In this document: piece by piece, positions 1 to 6,804 of the stretch
Position numbering within the stretch: position 1 is the first letter of the stretch
Layout of the letters: each line of letters starts with the position of its first letter
Source of the DNA: Prochlorococcus sp. AG-670-O11
GTDB taxonomy: Bacteria > Cyanobacteriota > Cyanobacteriia > PCC-6307 > Cyanobiaceae
Length of the DNA stretch: 16,148 nt
NCBI GenBank assembly: GCA_003211335.1
Contig: QCTA01000018.1
Span: forward strand, 1-16,148
Direction of reading: 5' to 3'
Translations under genes and position numbers: made by a program
The notes under the pieces: generated by a model
What the model was told of the DNA's origin: nothing
Database searches by the model: none
What the model saw: only the letters and a program-made list of their open reading frames with translations

Positions 1-1017
1 TAATACTTGCATTACTACTGCAATTGGCAAAGATAAAACTAATCCTAAAGGACCAAAGATAAAAGTAAATCCAAATTGAGATATTAATGTTAATCCAGGT
101 AGTAAATTTGTTTTTTTCTTCAAAATTGAAGGCATTATTATATAACTTTCTATATTTTGAATTACAATGTAAGCACCTAAAACAGCCACTGGTTTCCAGA
201 AGTTATCTAATAGTGCAATTGAGATTGGAAAAATAGCACTTAAGACTGGTCCGATGTTAGGAATAACATTTAAAATCATGGCGATAATTGCATTTGATAC
301 CACATACTTAACATCTAAAACTGATAAAACTATTAAAGATAATAAACCTACTGATAATGAACTTATAACTATAGAAAATGTCCAATTTGTTAATGCAATA
401 TTACACTTGTCTAATATAATCCTGAATTTATTTCTATAAACTTTTGGAACTATAAGTAGAACGCCTTCTTTATAAGCTTTTGGTTCAATTGATATCATAA
501 AACTTACAACTAGTACAAAGATTATTCTTATTAACCCAGAACCTAGGTTCCCCGCTAAATTAATTATATTAATAAAACTTTCTTGAATTGCTTTGGCAAT
601 AGTAGCTCCATCAGGAATTGGAACTACATCATTAATAACATTGAATATGTTTATTACATTCTCAGACTTTTCACCATAAATTAAATCGCTTAATTTATTT
701 AGGTTAGAGTTGATCAATATATTAATTCTTGATAACCCGTTGGGAATATCTATTAATATTTCATTAAATTCTCTTATAAAAGGAGGTAATACTAGAATAG
801 AAATAGTAAATATAATAAATGATATTCCTACGAAGACAATCAATAATGAAAAGAATCTTGGTAATTTTAAAATGGCTTGTATTTGATTACATAAATTACT
901 AATTACATTTGATATTACTAATGAACAAATTATTAAAAGGATGAAATCCCTCAAAGTCCATACGAATAAAATGCTTATTATTACTACAGAAAATTTAAAA
1001 TAGAAAGAACGATTCAA
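1..1017 (-). CDS. AI-2E family transporter (PerM-like membrane protein), 3' end beyond left edge
   Basis: Reading the minus strand from 1017 gives 339 uninterrupted codons to the window edge, so the stop lies outside. The start is inferred as TTG (protein begins MNRSFYFKF), because it is the only start codon between the in-frame stop at 1042-1044 and the conserved body, and it lies 14 bases after the psb28 stop. Two hydrophobic segments lie near the N-terminus, followed by a polar stretch and then several more membrane segments. The motif NVIPNIGPVLSAIFP and the closing run PSILKKKTNLLPGL...GPLGLVLSLPIAVVMQ are hallmarks of the AI-2E/PerM family. Members are multi-pass inner-membrane proteins, proposed as exporters of small molecules or as ion antiporters; the substrate here is unknown. 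Judged by the family's usual length, only a short C-terminal piece is missing. It may be cotranscribed with psb28. Family is confident; start and substrate are not. Confidence 0.88.
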   Translation of the reverse strand, partial: MNRSFYFKFSVVIISILFVWTLRDFILLIICSLVISNVISNLCNQIQAILKLPRFFSLLIVFVGISFIIFTISILVLPPFIREFNEILIDIPNGLSRINILINSNLNKLSDLIYGEKSENVINIFNVINDVVPIPDGATIAKAIQESFINIINLAGNLGSGLIRIIFVLVVSFMISIEPKAYKEGVLLIVPKVYRNKFRIILDKCNIALTNWTFSIVISSLSVGLLSLIVLSVLDVKYVVSNAIIAMILNVIPNIGPVLSAIFPISIALLDNFWKPVAVLGAYIVIQNIESYIIMPSILKKKTNLLPGLTLISQFGFTFIFGPLGLVLSLPIAVVMQVL

Positions 1018-1031
1018 TCTTAATAATCTAC

Positions 1032-1385
1032 TTACTTCTTTTCAGAATATCCTAATCCATTTGATTTGGCATAACTATTTGCAAATCTCATGAATCTATC
1101 AAAATCAGATTTTGTTTTCCAAATATAAATGCCCTCTAAAAACATTGGTTCACCATCAACAAATCTTACTTTAACTTCTCGGGTTAAAATTTCTCCTTCA
1201 GCATCAATCATTCTCATCCCTGTGATCTCACCATCTGCAATTGATGATAATGCTTGAGGGTTTTCAAATGTAAATATTGCTTGTCCAGTAGTACCATCAT
1301 TACCTCTCGTTAATCTAATTTCTGGAACAACTGGCTCATCAGTGCCTTCATAAAATTGAATTTTTGCTAAATTATTTGCTGCCAT
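1032..1385 (-). CDS. psb28: Photosystem II assembly protein Psb28
   Basis: This 117-residue soluble protein matches cyanobacterial Psb28 across its length: N-terminal [20 protein letters not shown], central [10 protein letters not shown] and GEITGMRM, and the C-terminal [20 protein letters not shown]. Psb28 binds cytoplasmically to photosystem II assembly intermediates containing CP47 and shapes the acceptor side during assembly and repair; it is not a subunit of the mature dimer. Older annotations call it PsbW or Psb13. The gene follows mnmH on the same strand after 55 bases. That gap holds a possible -10 element (TAAAAT on the minus strand, 1414-1409), so it may have its own promoter, a weak inference. 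The AI-2E gene begins 14 bases after its stop. Length and motifs are normal. Confidence 0.96.
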   Translation of the reverse strand: MAANNLAKIQFYEGTDEPVVPEIRLTRGNDGTTGQAIFTFENPQALSSIADGEITGMRMIDAEGEILTREVKVRFVDGEPMFLEGIYIWKTKSDFDRFMRFANSYAKSNGLGYSEKK

Positions 1386-1440
1386 AATTATTCAGAATAT
1401 AATTTTCTATTTTAGATAAAAAAAGCTAATTTCGTTAAAA

Positions 1441-2493
1441 TTAATTATTTGATAAATTTTTAATTAATTGCAAAGTTGTTTTATCGTCAATTATATCTGT
1501 CATATTTAATATTTTAATATTCTCTTTCCCAATTTTTTCATGATCGTAGCATTTATCATAGTACTCTAAAACTGATTTACAAACCGATTCCCAATCTTTA
1601 TTTTTTACTGAATCTATAGCAATCTTTGTTCTTTGTGGTCCTAGTCTTTTCTTTATTCTTAGTATAGCTTCTATAAGATCTTCCTCTTCAAAAATACTAT
1701 ATGTTTTTATTAACTCTTCCAGACGATTTGATTCACTTTTTTTGATTTCAATTCTTTCTGCTGTTTTCATTTGATAGAAAAATTCATGAGGAATTTTACA
1801 TTTTCCAATATTTGAGCTTTCAGCTTCTACGAATATTTTTTTATATTTAATAAAGCCTTTTAATTCTTCTGCTATCATATTTTCAAATTGTTCATTTGAA
1901 GGTTGTTCTCCCATACCTAATCCTCCAAAAGTACTTCCTCTATGGCAAGCTAAACCTTCTAAATCAATAATCTGATAATTGTTTTTATCAAGTAATTTAA
2001 GTAATTTTGTTTTGCCTGTACCAGTTTTACCTCCAATAACAACTATATTCCATTTCTGATTAAATCTTTCTAAAGTCCATTTTCTATAGCTTTTATAACC
2101 ATCCTTTAATCGAACGCTTCTTTGATTGTATTTTTCCAATAGCCAAGATATACTTTGAGATCTCATTCCCCCTCTAGCACAGTAAATTTTTAAAGTAGGT
2201 TCTTCTAATATTGAATAATGATTTTTTGTTTTATAGGTGTTTATGGCTTCAAATAGATTATTTATTATATTTTCAATTTTATCGGAAATAAATTCCAAAC
2301 CTTTAAGGACTGCTTTTTCCCTTCCATATTTCTTATATACAGTTCCTACTATTGATCTCTCTTCATTATCAAATAATGGAATATTTATAGAATTAGGCAT
2401 ATTTCCTTTATAATATTCATCTGGACTCCTAACATCGATAAGAGGTCCGTTGAACTTCCTGAATTTCTCTAGTTCTTCTCTTTTGGAGTACAT
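1441..2493 (-). CDS. mnmH: tRNA 2-selenouridine synthase (rhodanese-P-loop fusion)
   Basis: The 350-residue protein has the two-domain layout of MnmH (SelU/YbbB). The N-terminal rhodanese-like domain (about 10-135) starts with GPLIDVRSPDEYYKGNMP and carries the active-site cysteine in CARGGMRSQS (Cys105). The P-loop domain has Walker A GGKTGTGKT at 154-162, followed by the family motif LACHRGSTFGG. MnmH replaces sulfur with selenium at wobble 2-thiouridine of tRNAs for Lys, Glu and Gln, using selenophosphate; the E. coli enzyme also geranylates 2-thiouridine. All key residues are present, so the enzyme looks intact. Its start is 20 bases from the divergent gun4 start, so the promoters of the two genes must lie partly in each other's coding sequence. 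Selenophosphate synthetase (SelD) is not in this window. Confidence 0.94.
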   Translation of the reverse strand: MYSKREELEKFRKFNGPLIDVRSPDEYYKGNMPNSINIPLFDNEERSIVGTVYKKYGREKAVLKGLEFISDKIENIINNLFEAINTYKTKNHYSILEEPTLKIYCARGGMRSQSISWLLEKYNQRSVRLKDGYKSYRKWTLERFNQKWNIVVIGGKTGTGKTKLLKLLDKNNYQIIDLEGLACHRGSTFGGLGMGEQPSNEQFENMIAEELKGFIKYKKIFVEAESSNIGKCKIPHEFFYQMKTAERIEIKKSESNRLEELIKTYSIFEEEDLIEAILRIKKRLGPQRTKIAIDSVKNKDWESVCKSVLEYYDKCYDHEKIGKENIKILNMTDIIDDKTTLQLIKNLSNN

Positions 2494-2513
2494 GGATAGT
2501 TTTTAAAAATTAG

Positions 2514-3248
2514 ATGTATTTATTAGAAATGAAAAACAAAGTTCAAGATGATAATTATAAGAGTACACTAGATTTACTAAAAAAATTTGTTGAATCTAAT
2601 CAACGGAAAAGAATAAATTTGTTATCTGATATTGAATCTGAAGTCGATAATTTATTTGAGATTGGGAATAGAATATTTGATTATTTTGATCCAGATGGTG
2701 ATGATTGGGCTGGAGGTTGGTTATTGCAAGTATTAAAAAAACATAAACCACTTTTTTTTAAAGATGAAAAATATAACAATTGGTTTAATACTTCTTCAGA
2801 TAAAAATATTAATTACGAAGAACTGCAGTTGAGGTTATTAGAACAAAATTTTGAGGAGGCTGATAGATTAACAAGTTCATATTTAAGAAAACTTGCAGGA
2901 CAGCTTGCTGAAAATCGTGGTTATGTCTTTTATAGCGAGGTTAATAACATGTCAGGCACTGATCTTCAAACAATAGATAGATTGTGGGGTATTTATTCGA
3001 ATGGTAGATTTGGTTTCTCAATACAAGCAAAGATTCTAAAGTCAGTAGAAAAAAAATATGAAATGTTGTGGCCAAAGATAGGATGGAAAAAAGATGGCTA
3101 TTGGACAAGATATCCTAGTTCTTTTAGTTGGTCATTAGATGCTCCTGAAGGACACATGCCATTAATCAATCAACTTAGAGGTGTCAGACTTATGGATTCT
3201 ATTCTCAGACATCCTGCCATTTCATTGAGGCATAATAATATTCTTTGA
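2514..3248 (+). CDS. gun4: GUN4 domain protein, Mg-chelatase cofactor
   Basis: This 244-residue protein has an N-terminal helical region (about 1-90) and a GUN4 core (about 100-225). The core carries the family landmarks DLQTIDRLWGIYSNGRFGFS, then WPKIGWKKDGYWTRYP and FSWSLDAPEGHMPLINQLRG. In cyanobacteria Gun4 binds protoporphyrin IX and Mg-protoporphyrin, and stimulates magnesium chelatase through ChlH, the entry step to chlorophyll. The length fits the cyanobacterial form with its extra N-terminal helical domain. A second ATG at 2529 (MKNKV) could be the true start, as neither site has a clear Shine-Dalgarno sequence. The gene diverges from mnmH by 20 bases, and 49 bases separate it from the RsbW-like gene downstream, so cotranscription with that gene is possible. 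Several family members can coexist in cyanobacteria; the conserved core supports the porphyrin-binding paralogue. Confidence 0.93.
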   Translation: MYLLEMKNKVQDDNYKSTLDLLKKFVESNQRKRINLLSDIESEVDNLFEIGNRIFDYFDPDGDDWAGGWLLQVLKKHKPLFFKDEKYNNWFNTSSDKNINYEELQLRLLEQNFEEADRLTSSYLRKLAGQLAENRGYVFYSEVNNMSGTDLQTIDRLWGIYSNGRFGFSIQAKILKSVEKKYEMLWPKIGWKKDGYWTRYPSSFSWSLDAPEGHMPLINQLRGVRLMDSILRHPAISLRHNNIL

Positions 3249-3297
3249 TTAAGAGCTCTTTAATAAGTTAAAGTATTAATAATACTAATATAAAGTT

Positions 3298-3741
3298 ATG
3301 TCCTTTTTTCGGGGCAAAATTCTTTTAAATTTTATTATAGATTTACTAAATAGACCAACAATCAACTGGTCTAATTTTGAATTAAATTCTTCCTTACAAT
3401 TAAATGACTTTGTTGATTTATTGTTAGAACCCTTAAATACTTCTCAATACAGCTATAACATAAAACTAGGTTTACATGAAGCACTAATAAATGCGGTTAC
3501 TCATGGCAATAAACTAGATCCTAACAAATCAGTTAGAGTTAGAAGAATCATTACTCCTAACTGGTGTGTATGGCAGATTCAAGATCAAGGAAATGGTTTA
3601 GAAATAAAAAAAAGATTATATAAATTACCTGAAAAACTTACTTCATTAAATGGACGGGGTCTCTATATAATAAATGAGTGTTTTGACGATATTAGATGGA
3701 GTAATAAGGGCAATCGGCTTCAATTAGCCTTAAAAAGATGA
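3298..3741 (+). CDS. RsbW-like ATP-binding protein (anti-sigma factor kinase family)
   Basis: The 147-residue protein is a single GHKL/HATPase_c_2 domain. The N-box reads LGLHEALINAVTHGN (Glu61, Asn65), the G1 box DQGNG is at 96-100 and the G2 box GRGLYII starts at 119. This arrangement is typical of RsbW/SpoIIAB-type serine kinases that act as anti-sigma factors or phosphorylate STAS anti-anti-sigma partners. No sensor, receiver or STAS domain is attached, so the partner must be encoded elsewhere. It follows gun4 on the same strand, and its last 12 bases overlap the end of the convergent small gene. The first 25 or so residues precede the domain and are less certain. The ATPase fold is well supported; an anti-sigma role is an inference from the family. 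Confidence 0.82.
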   Translation: MSFFRGKILLNFIIDLLNRPTINWSNFELNSSLQLNDFVDLLLEPLNTSQYSYNIKLGLHEALINAVTHGNKLDPNKSVRVRRIITPNWCVWQIQDQGNGLEIKKRLYKLPEKLTSLNGRGLYIINECFDDIRWSNKGNRLQLALKR

Positions 3742-3984
3742 ATGTTTACTTGGGCATGGCTTGTCCAAATTAATTTCTTTTAACCATTTTATACTTTCTT
3801 CCAAATAATTTATAGTATCCACCTCATTCTCTGAAATTAGCAATTGGCATAATGCAGCTGATATTAGTTCTGCTGATCTATTTAATTTTTTCCCTTTTAA
3901 TTTGTGCCAATCTAAGTGATCAATTTTTAATTTATTATTCAGTTTTTGGGCAAGTTTAATAGTATCTTCATCCAAGTTATTCAT
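3730..3984 (-). CDS. Small conserved cyanobacterial protein (DUF6439-like)
   Basis: This 84-residue soluble protein is predicted to be mostly helical. Its most distinctive stretch is LDWHKLKGKKLNRSAELISAAL (shown here across residues 24-45 in part: DWHKLKGK then NRSAELISAALCQLL). I associate that pattern from memory with an uncharacterised cyanobacterial and plastid family, DUF6439, but could not verify it. No membrane segment, signal peptide or catalytic motif is seen. The start lies 20 bases after the methyltransferase stop on the same strand, which suggests cotranscription. Its 3' end overlaps the RsbW-like gene by 12 bases, tail to tail. The function is unknown. Confidence 0.75.
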   Translation of the reverse strand: MNNLDEDTIKLAQKLNNKLKIDHLDWHKLKGKKLNRSAELISAALCQLLISENEVDTINYLEESIKWLKEINLDKPCPSKHSSF

Positions 3985-4004
3985 AATATTTATTTATTGT
4001 TTCT

Positions 4005-5060
4005 TCATTTTATAGCAGACCATACTTTAGTCATGAAAAATGAATTTGATTTTATGTTATTAAAGCCTATATCATTTATTTTAGATGTTATATCTTCTTT
4101 GATGTAATCACAATAAAAGGGTTCATGGAATGATTTATAAAAATTTTCCATTATCTGAATAAAATCAGGTGAATCATTCTCTTGAATTGAATCAGCAAGA
4201 ATTAATATTCCATCTGGTTCAAGTACTCTAAAGAATTCTTTTAAGACATTTTCTCTTACTGTTCTTGGTAATTCATGGAATAAATAAACACATGTAATTC
4301 CTTGAATACTATTATCTTCAAATGGTAAATTTTCAGCATTACCTTTAATTAATTCTATTAAATCACCATCTAAATTTGAAATAAATCTACTGGCTTCTTT
4401 TAAGTATGATCCAGATAAATCAAGTCCTATAATCTTCTCTTTGGCAAATGCACCTCTTAACTGTTTAAGTGTTCTTCCAGAACCAGTAGCAACATCAAGA
4501 ATTTTTAATGAACTTTTTTTTCTATTACTAAAATTATTTAATCCTTCCTTAAGGGGTTTAATTATTCTTCTTCTCATGGCATCGGCACTTCCATTAAAAA
4601 GAATTTCTACTTGTAAATCATAAATACTTGCCGAAAAATCAGAAAGATAACCATCTGTCTGATGGTGAAAATTTCTTAAGTAATACTTTGGATAGTTTTC
4701 ATTCTCTATATTTTTAGGAAGATCTTTATAATTTTGTTTTCTTCTTCGGTCCCATGTATTTGGCATATCCAGCCAGATTTTTGGATATTGGGTTAAATAT
4801 CTTAGCCAAGGTTCATCAAATAATAATTTCTGAGGATATATATTTTTTTCCGCATCATTCCAATCTTCTTCTCTAAGAAGATCCATTGAATTTTGGATAT
4901 CAACCAAGAGTTTTTTATCTATTTTAAAATTACCAAGCTTATTATCTGGTAGTACGAAATTCATGATTCTTGTACTTAATTCTTTATGAGCTAATCCAGC
5001 AATACTTTTTCCTTGTTGAAGTGTTTTATATGCAATTTTTGAAAATTGTTCTTTTACCAT
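4005..5060 (-). CDS. Class I SAM-dependent methyltransferase, substrate unknown
   Basis: The 351-residue protein has a C-terminal Rossmann methyltransferase domain (about 150-330): motif I ILDVATGSGRTL at 187-198, an acidic motif II in IIGLDLSGSYL (Asp214), a motif III region with IKGNAENLPFEDNS, and motif IV/V LFHELPR and FFRVLEPDGILILADS. This fits the Methyltransf_11 group acting on small molecules or lipids. The N-terminal 150 residues are specific to the cyanobacterial subgroup and contain the striking stretch FHHQTDGYLSDFSASIYDLQ, perhaps a substrate lid. No transmembrane segment is evident. The gene lies downstream of glnA on the same strand, but a strong terminator separates them, so it probably has its own promoter in the short stretch 5061-5090. 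The neighbours do not reveal the substrate. Confidence 0.85.
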   Translation of the reverse strand: MVKEQFSKIAYKTLQQGKSIAGLAHKELSTRIMNFVLPDNKLGNFKIDKKLLVDIQNSMDLLREEDWNDAEKNIYPQKLLFDEPWLRYLTQYPKIWLDMPNTWDRRRKQNYKDLPKNIENENYPKYYLRNFHHQTDGYLSDFSASIYDLQVEILFNGSADAMRRRIIKPLKEGLNNFSNRKKSSLKILDVATGSGRTLKQLRGAFAKEKIIGLDLSGSYLKEASRFISNLDGDLIELIKGNAENLPFEDNSIQGITCVYLFHELPRTVRENVLKEFFRVLEPDGILILADSIQENDSPDFIQIMENFYKSFHEPFYCDYIKEDITSKINDIGFNNIKSNSFFMTKVWSAIK

Positions 5061-5090
5061 TTTTTATTATTACTTAACTCTATTCCAACA

Positions 5091-5142
5091 AAAAAAAGAT
5101 CAATCTGAGAATTATTTGTGATAATTCTCAAAAAGATCTTTT
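5091..5142 (-). terminator. Intrinsic terminator of glnA
   Basis: A perfect 10-base inverted repeat (TGAGAATTAT at 5106-5115 and ATAATTCTCA at 5121-5130) encloses a 5-base loop. It is flanked by a second, outer 8-base pairing (AAAAGATC at 5094-5101 with GATCTTTT at 5135-5142). Read on the minus strand the hairpin ends in a run of seven T residues (5097-5091 region), the classic form of a Rho-independent terminator. It lies between the glnA stop and the methyltransferase start, so it most likely ends the glnA transcript. In this AT-rich sequence it is the clearest terminator in the window. Confidence 0.8.
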
Positions 5143-5168
5143 GAAATTTTTAAATTTCTTACTCTGAC

Positions 5169-6590
5169 TTAAGCGTCATAGTACATAAAAAATTCATGAG
5201 GGTGAGGCCTCTGCCTTAATTGTTGAACCTCTTCATACTTTATATCAATAAAATTATCAATGAAATCCTCTGTAAATACTCCTCCGGCTAACAAATAATC
5301 TTTATCTGCTTTAAGTGCATTTAGTGAATCGTTTAGAGATGACGGAACTGTATCTATTTTTGATAGCTCCTCTGCTGGTAATTCAAATAAGTCAACGTCA
5401 ACTCCATCACCAGGATCAATTTGATTCTTAATCCCATCAATACCAGCTAACATCATTACAGAAAATGCTAAATATGGGTTAGCAAGTGCGTCTCCTGATC
5501 TAAATTCTAATCTTTTAGCTTTTGGACTAGGTCCAGTTAAAGGAATTCTTACAGCTGCTGATCTATTACCCTCTGAATAAACTAGGTTAACCGGAGCTTC
5601 AAATCCTGGGACTAATCTTTTGTAGCTATTAGTTGTTGGATTCGTAAATGCTAGGAATGATGGAGCGTGTTTTAATATACCTCCGATATACCACCTTGCG
5701 GTCTGAGATAGATTTGCATATGATCCTTCGCCATAAAATAGAGGTTGACCACTTTTCCATAAACTTTGATGAACATGCATACCTGTTCCATTATCGTTAA
5801 ATACAGGTTTAGGCATAAATGTCGCTGTTTTCCCATATTTTTTTGCTACGTTTCTTACAACATATTTGTACGTCATAACGCTATCAGCAGAGTTAATTAA
5901 GGAATCAAATTTCATTCCAAGTTCATGTTGACCAGCTCCAGCCACTTCATGGTGATGCTTCTCAGTTGGAATACCTAATTCACCCATTAGCAATAACATT
6001 TCAGATCTTATGTCTTGAGCTGTGTCATTAGGAGCCACTGGGAAATAGCCCTCTTTGTATTGAATTTTATAACCTAGGTTTCCACCTTCTTCTGTTCGTC
6101 CGGTATTCCAGGGAGCTTCAATAGTATCTACACTATAAAAACAACCACCTTCTTTAGAGTCATATCTAACATCATCGAATAAAAAGAATTCTGGCTCTGG
6201 TCCAAAGAATGCAGTATCTGCTATACCTGTGGAATCTAAATATTTTAATGCCTTTTGAGCTAATGATCTTGGGCATCTATCATAGGGTTCTCCACTTCTT
6301 GGCTCTTGAATAGAGCAGATCATGCTTAAGGTTTTATGTTTATAAAAGGGATCGATCCATGCTGTACTTGAATCTGGAACCATAGACATATCAGATGCGT
6401 TAATCGCTTTCCAACCTCTTATTGAAGATCCATCAAAGGCAAGACCTTCAGTGAATGATTCTTCTTCTATCATGTCAGATGTCAAGGTTAGATGTTGCCA
6501 TTTACCATGAATGTCAGTGAACTTTAGATCGATGAGTTCAATTCCTTCATCCTTAATCTGACTTAAGACGTCTTGAGGTGACTTGGCCAT
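5169..6590 (-). CDS. glnA: Glutamine synthetase type I
   Basis: This 473-residue protein has the normal length of a GSI subunit (dodecameric). It makes glutamine from glutamate, ammonium and ATP, the entry step of the GS/GOGAT cycle. Visible family motifs are [10 protein letters not shown] (51-60), [11 protein letters not shown] (130-140), [11 protein letters not shown] (215-224), the ATP-site stretch [16 protein letters not shown] (261-276), and [20 protein letters not shown] then NRSAAVRIP (321-350), which includes the catalytic arginine region. The adenylylation tyrosine of enteric GS (NLYDLP) is Phe402 here (DLFELP), so the enzyme cannot be adenylylated at that site; cyanobacteria are known to control GS in other ways. 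The start is ATG with GGAGG 13 bases upstream, behind a probable NtcA promoter. A strong hairpin terminator follows. Confidence 0.98.
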   Translation of the reverse strand: MAKSPQDVLSQIKDEGIELIDLKFTDIHGKWQHLTLTSDMIEEESFTEGLAFDGSSIRGWKAINASDMSMVPDSSTAWIDPFYKHKTLSMICSIQEPRSGEPYDRCPRSLAQKALKYLDSTGIADTAFFGPEPEFFLFDDVRYDSKEGGCFYSVDTIEAPWNTGRTEEGGNLGYKIQYKEGYFPVAPNDTAQDIRSEMLLLMGELGIPTEKHHHEVAGAGQHELGMKFDSLINSADSVMTYKYVVRNVAKKYGKTATFMPKPVFNDNGTGMHVHQSLWKSGQPLFYGEGSYANLSQTARWYIGGILKHAPSFLAFTNPTTNSYKRLVPGFEAPVNLVYSEGNRSAAVRIPLTGPSPKAKRLEFRSGDALANPYLAFSVMMLAGIDGIKNQIDPGDGVDVDLFELPAEELSKIDTVPSSLNDSLNALKADKDYLLAGGVFTEDFIDNFIDIKYEEVQQLRQRPHPHEFFMYYDA

Positions 6591-6612
6591 TTCTTTATTA
6601 ATACCTCCAATA

Positions 6613-6654
6613 AAATTAATAACTTGACGAATCTAATTATGTATCAAAGGTAAC
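6613..6654 (-). promoter_or_regulatory. Probable NtcA-activated promoter of glnA
   Basis: On the minus strand GTTACCTTTGATAC (6654-6641) fits the NtcA consensus GTA-N8-TAC with one mismatch, in the left half (GTT). Exactly 22 bases further on is TAATTT (6618-6613), a good TA-N3-T -10 element. A spacing of 22-23 bases from box to -10 is the standard layout of NtcA class II promoters, where the activator replaces the -35 box, and glnA is a known NtcA target in cyanobacteria. The predicted start near 6606 would fall within the GGAGG (6608-6604), leaving a leader of about 16 bases. This is odd and suggests either little use of Shine-Dalgarno pairing or an additional upstream start. Confidence 0.6.
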
Positions 6655-6718
6655 TTTTTTCAACACTTGCTAAGTTCTTTGAGTATTTCAAGTTATATGT
6701 TTACTAATTGTTAACTAA

Positions 6719-6751
6719 AATGTTTAGATTGGATGAATTTCTTTAAACATT
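6719..6751. repeat. Inverted repeat in the glnA/aminotransferase intergenic region
   Basis: AATGTTTA (6719-6726) and TAAACATT (6744-6751) are perfect inverted copies. They extend inward by a G-T and an A-T pair to give about 10 pairs around a 13-base loop. The repeat lies about 53 bases before the aminotransferase start and 130 bases before glnA, with no T-tract, so it is not a terminator. It could be an operator for the aminotransferase or part of a leader RNA. In such AT-rich DNA chance is also plausible. Confidence 0.4.
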
Positions 6752-6804
6752 CTTCGCTTTAGTAGAAAAATTAGTTTAATTTAAAAGTAATGCTTTAAAA
6801 GGTT

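Noticed and set aside
254..439. Plus-strand 61-codon open frame
   Set aside because: It lies fully antisense within the AI-2E family gene, whose long frame has clear family motifs; the plus-strand translation has no recognisable features.
3272..3286. Palindrome AGTATT-AAT-AATACT before the RsbW-like gene, considered as an NtcA site
   Set aside because: The GTA and TAC halves are separated by 7 bases, not the 8 required, and the stem is short and AT-only in the centre; it is probably chance.
6683..6696. Second NtcA-like sequence GTA-N8-TAT upstream of glnA
   Set aside because: One half mismatches and no -10 element follows at 22-23 bases on the minus strand, unlike the site at 6641-6654.
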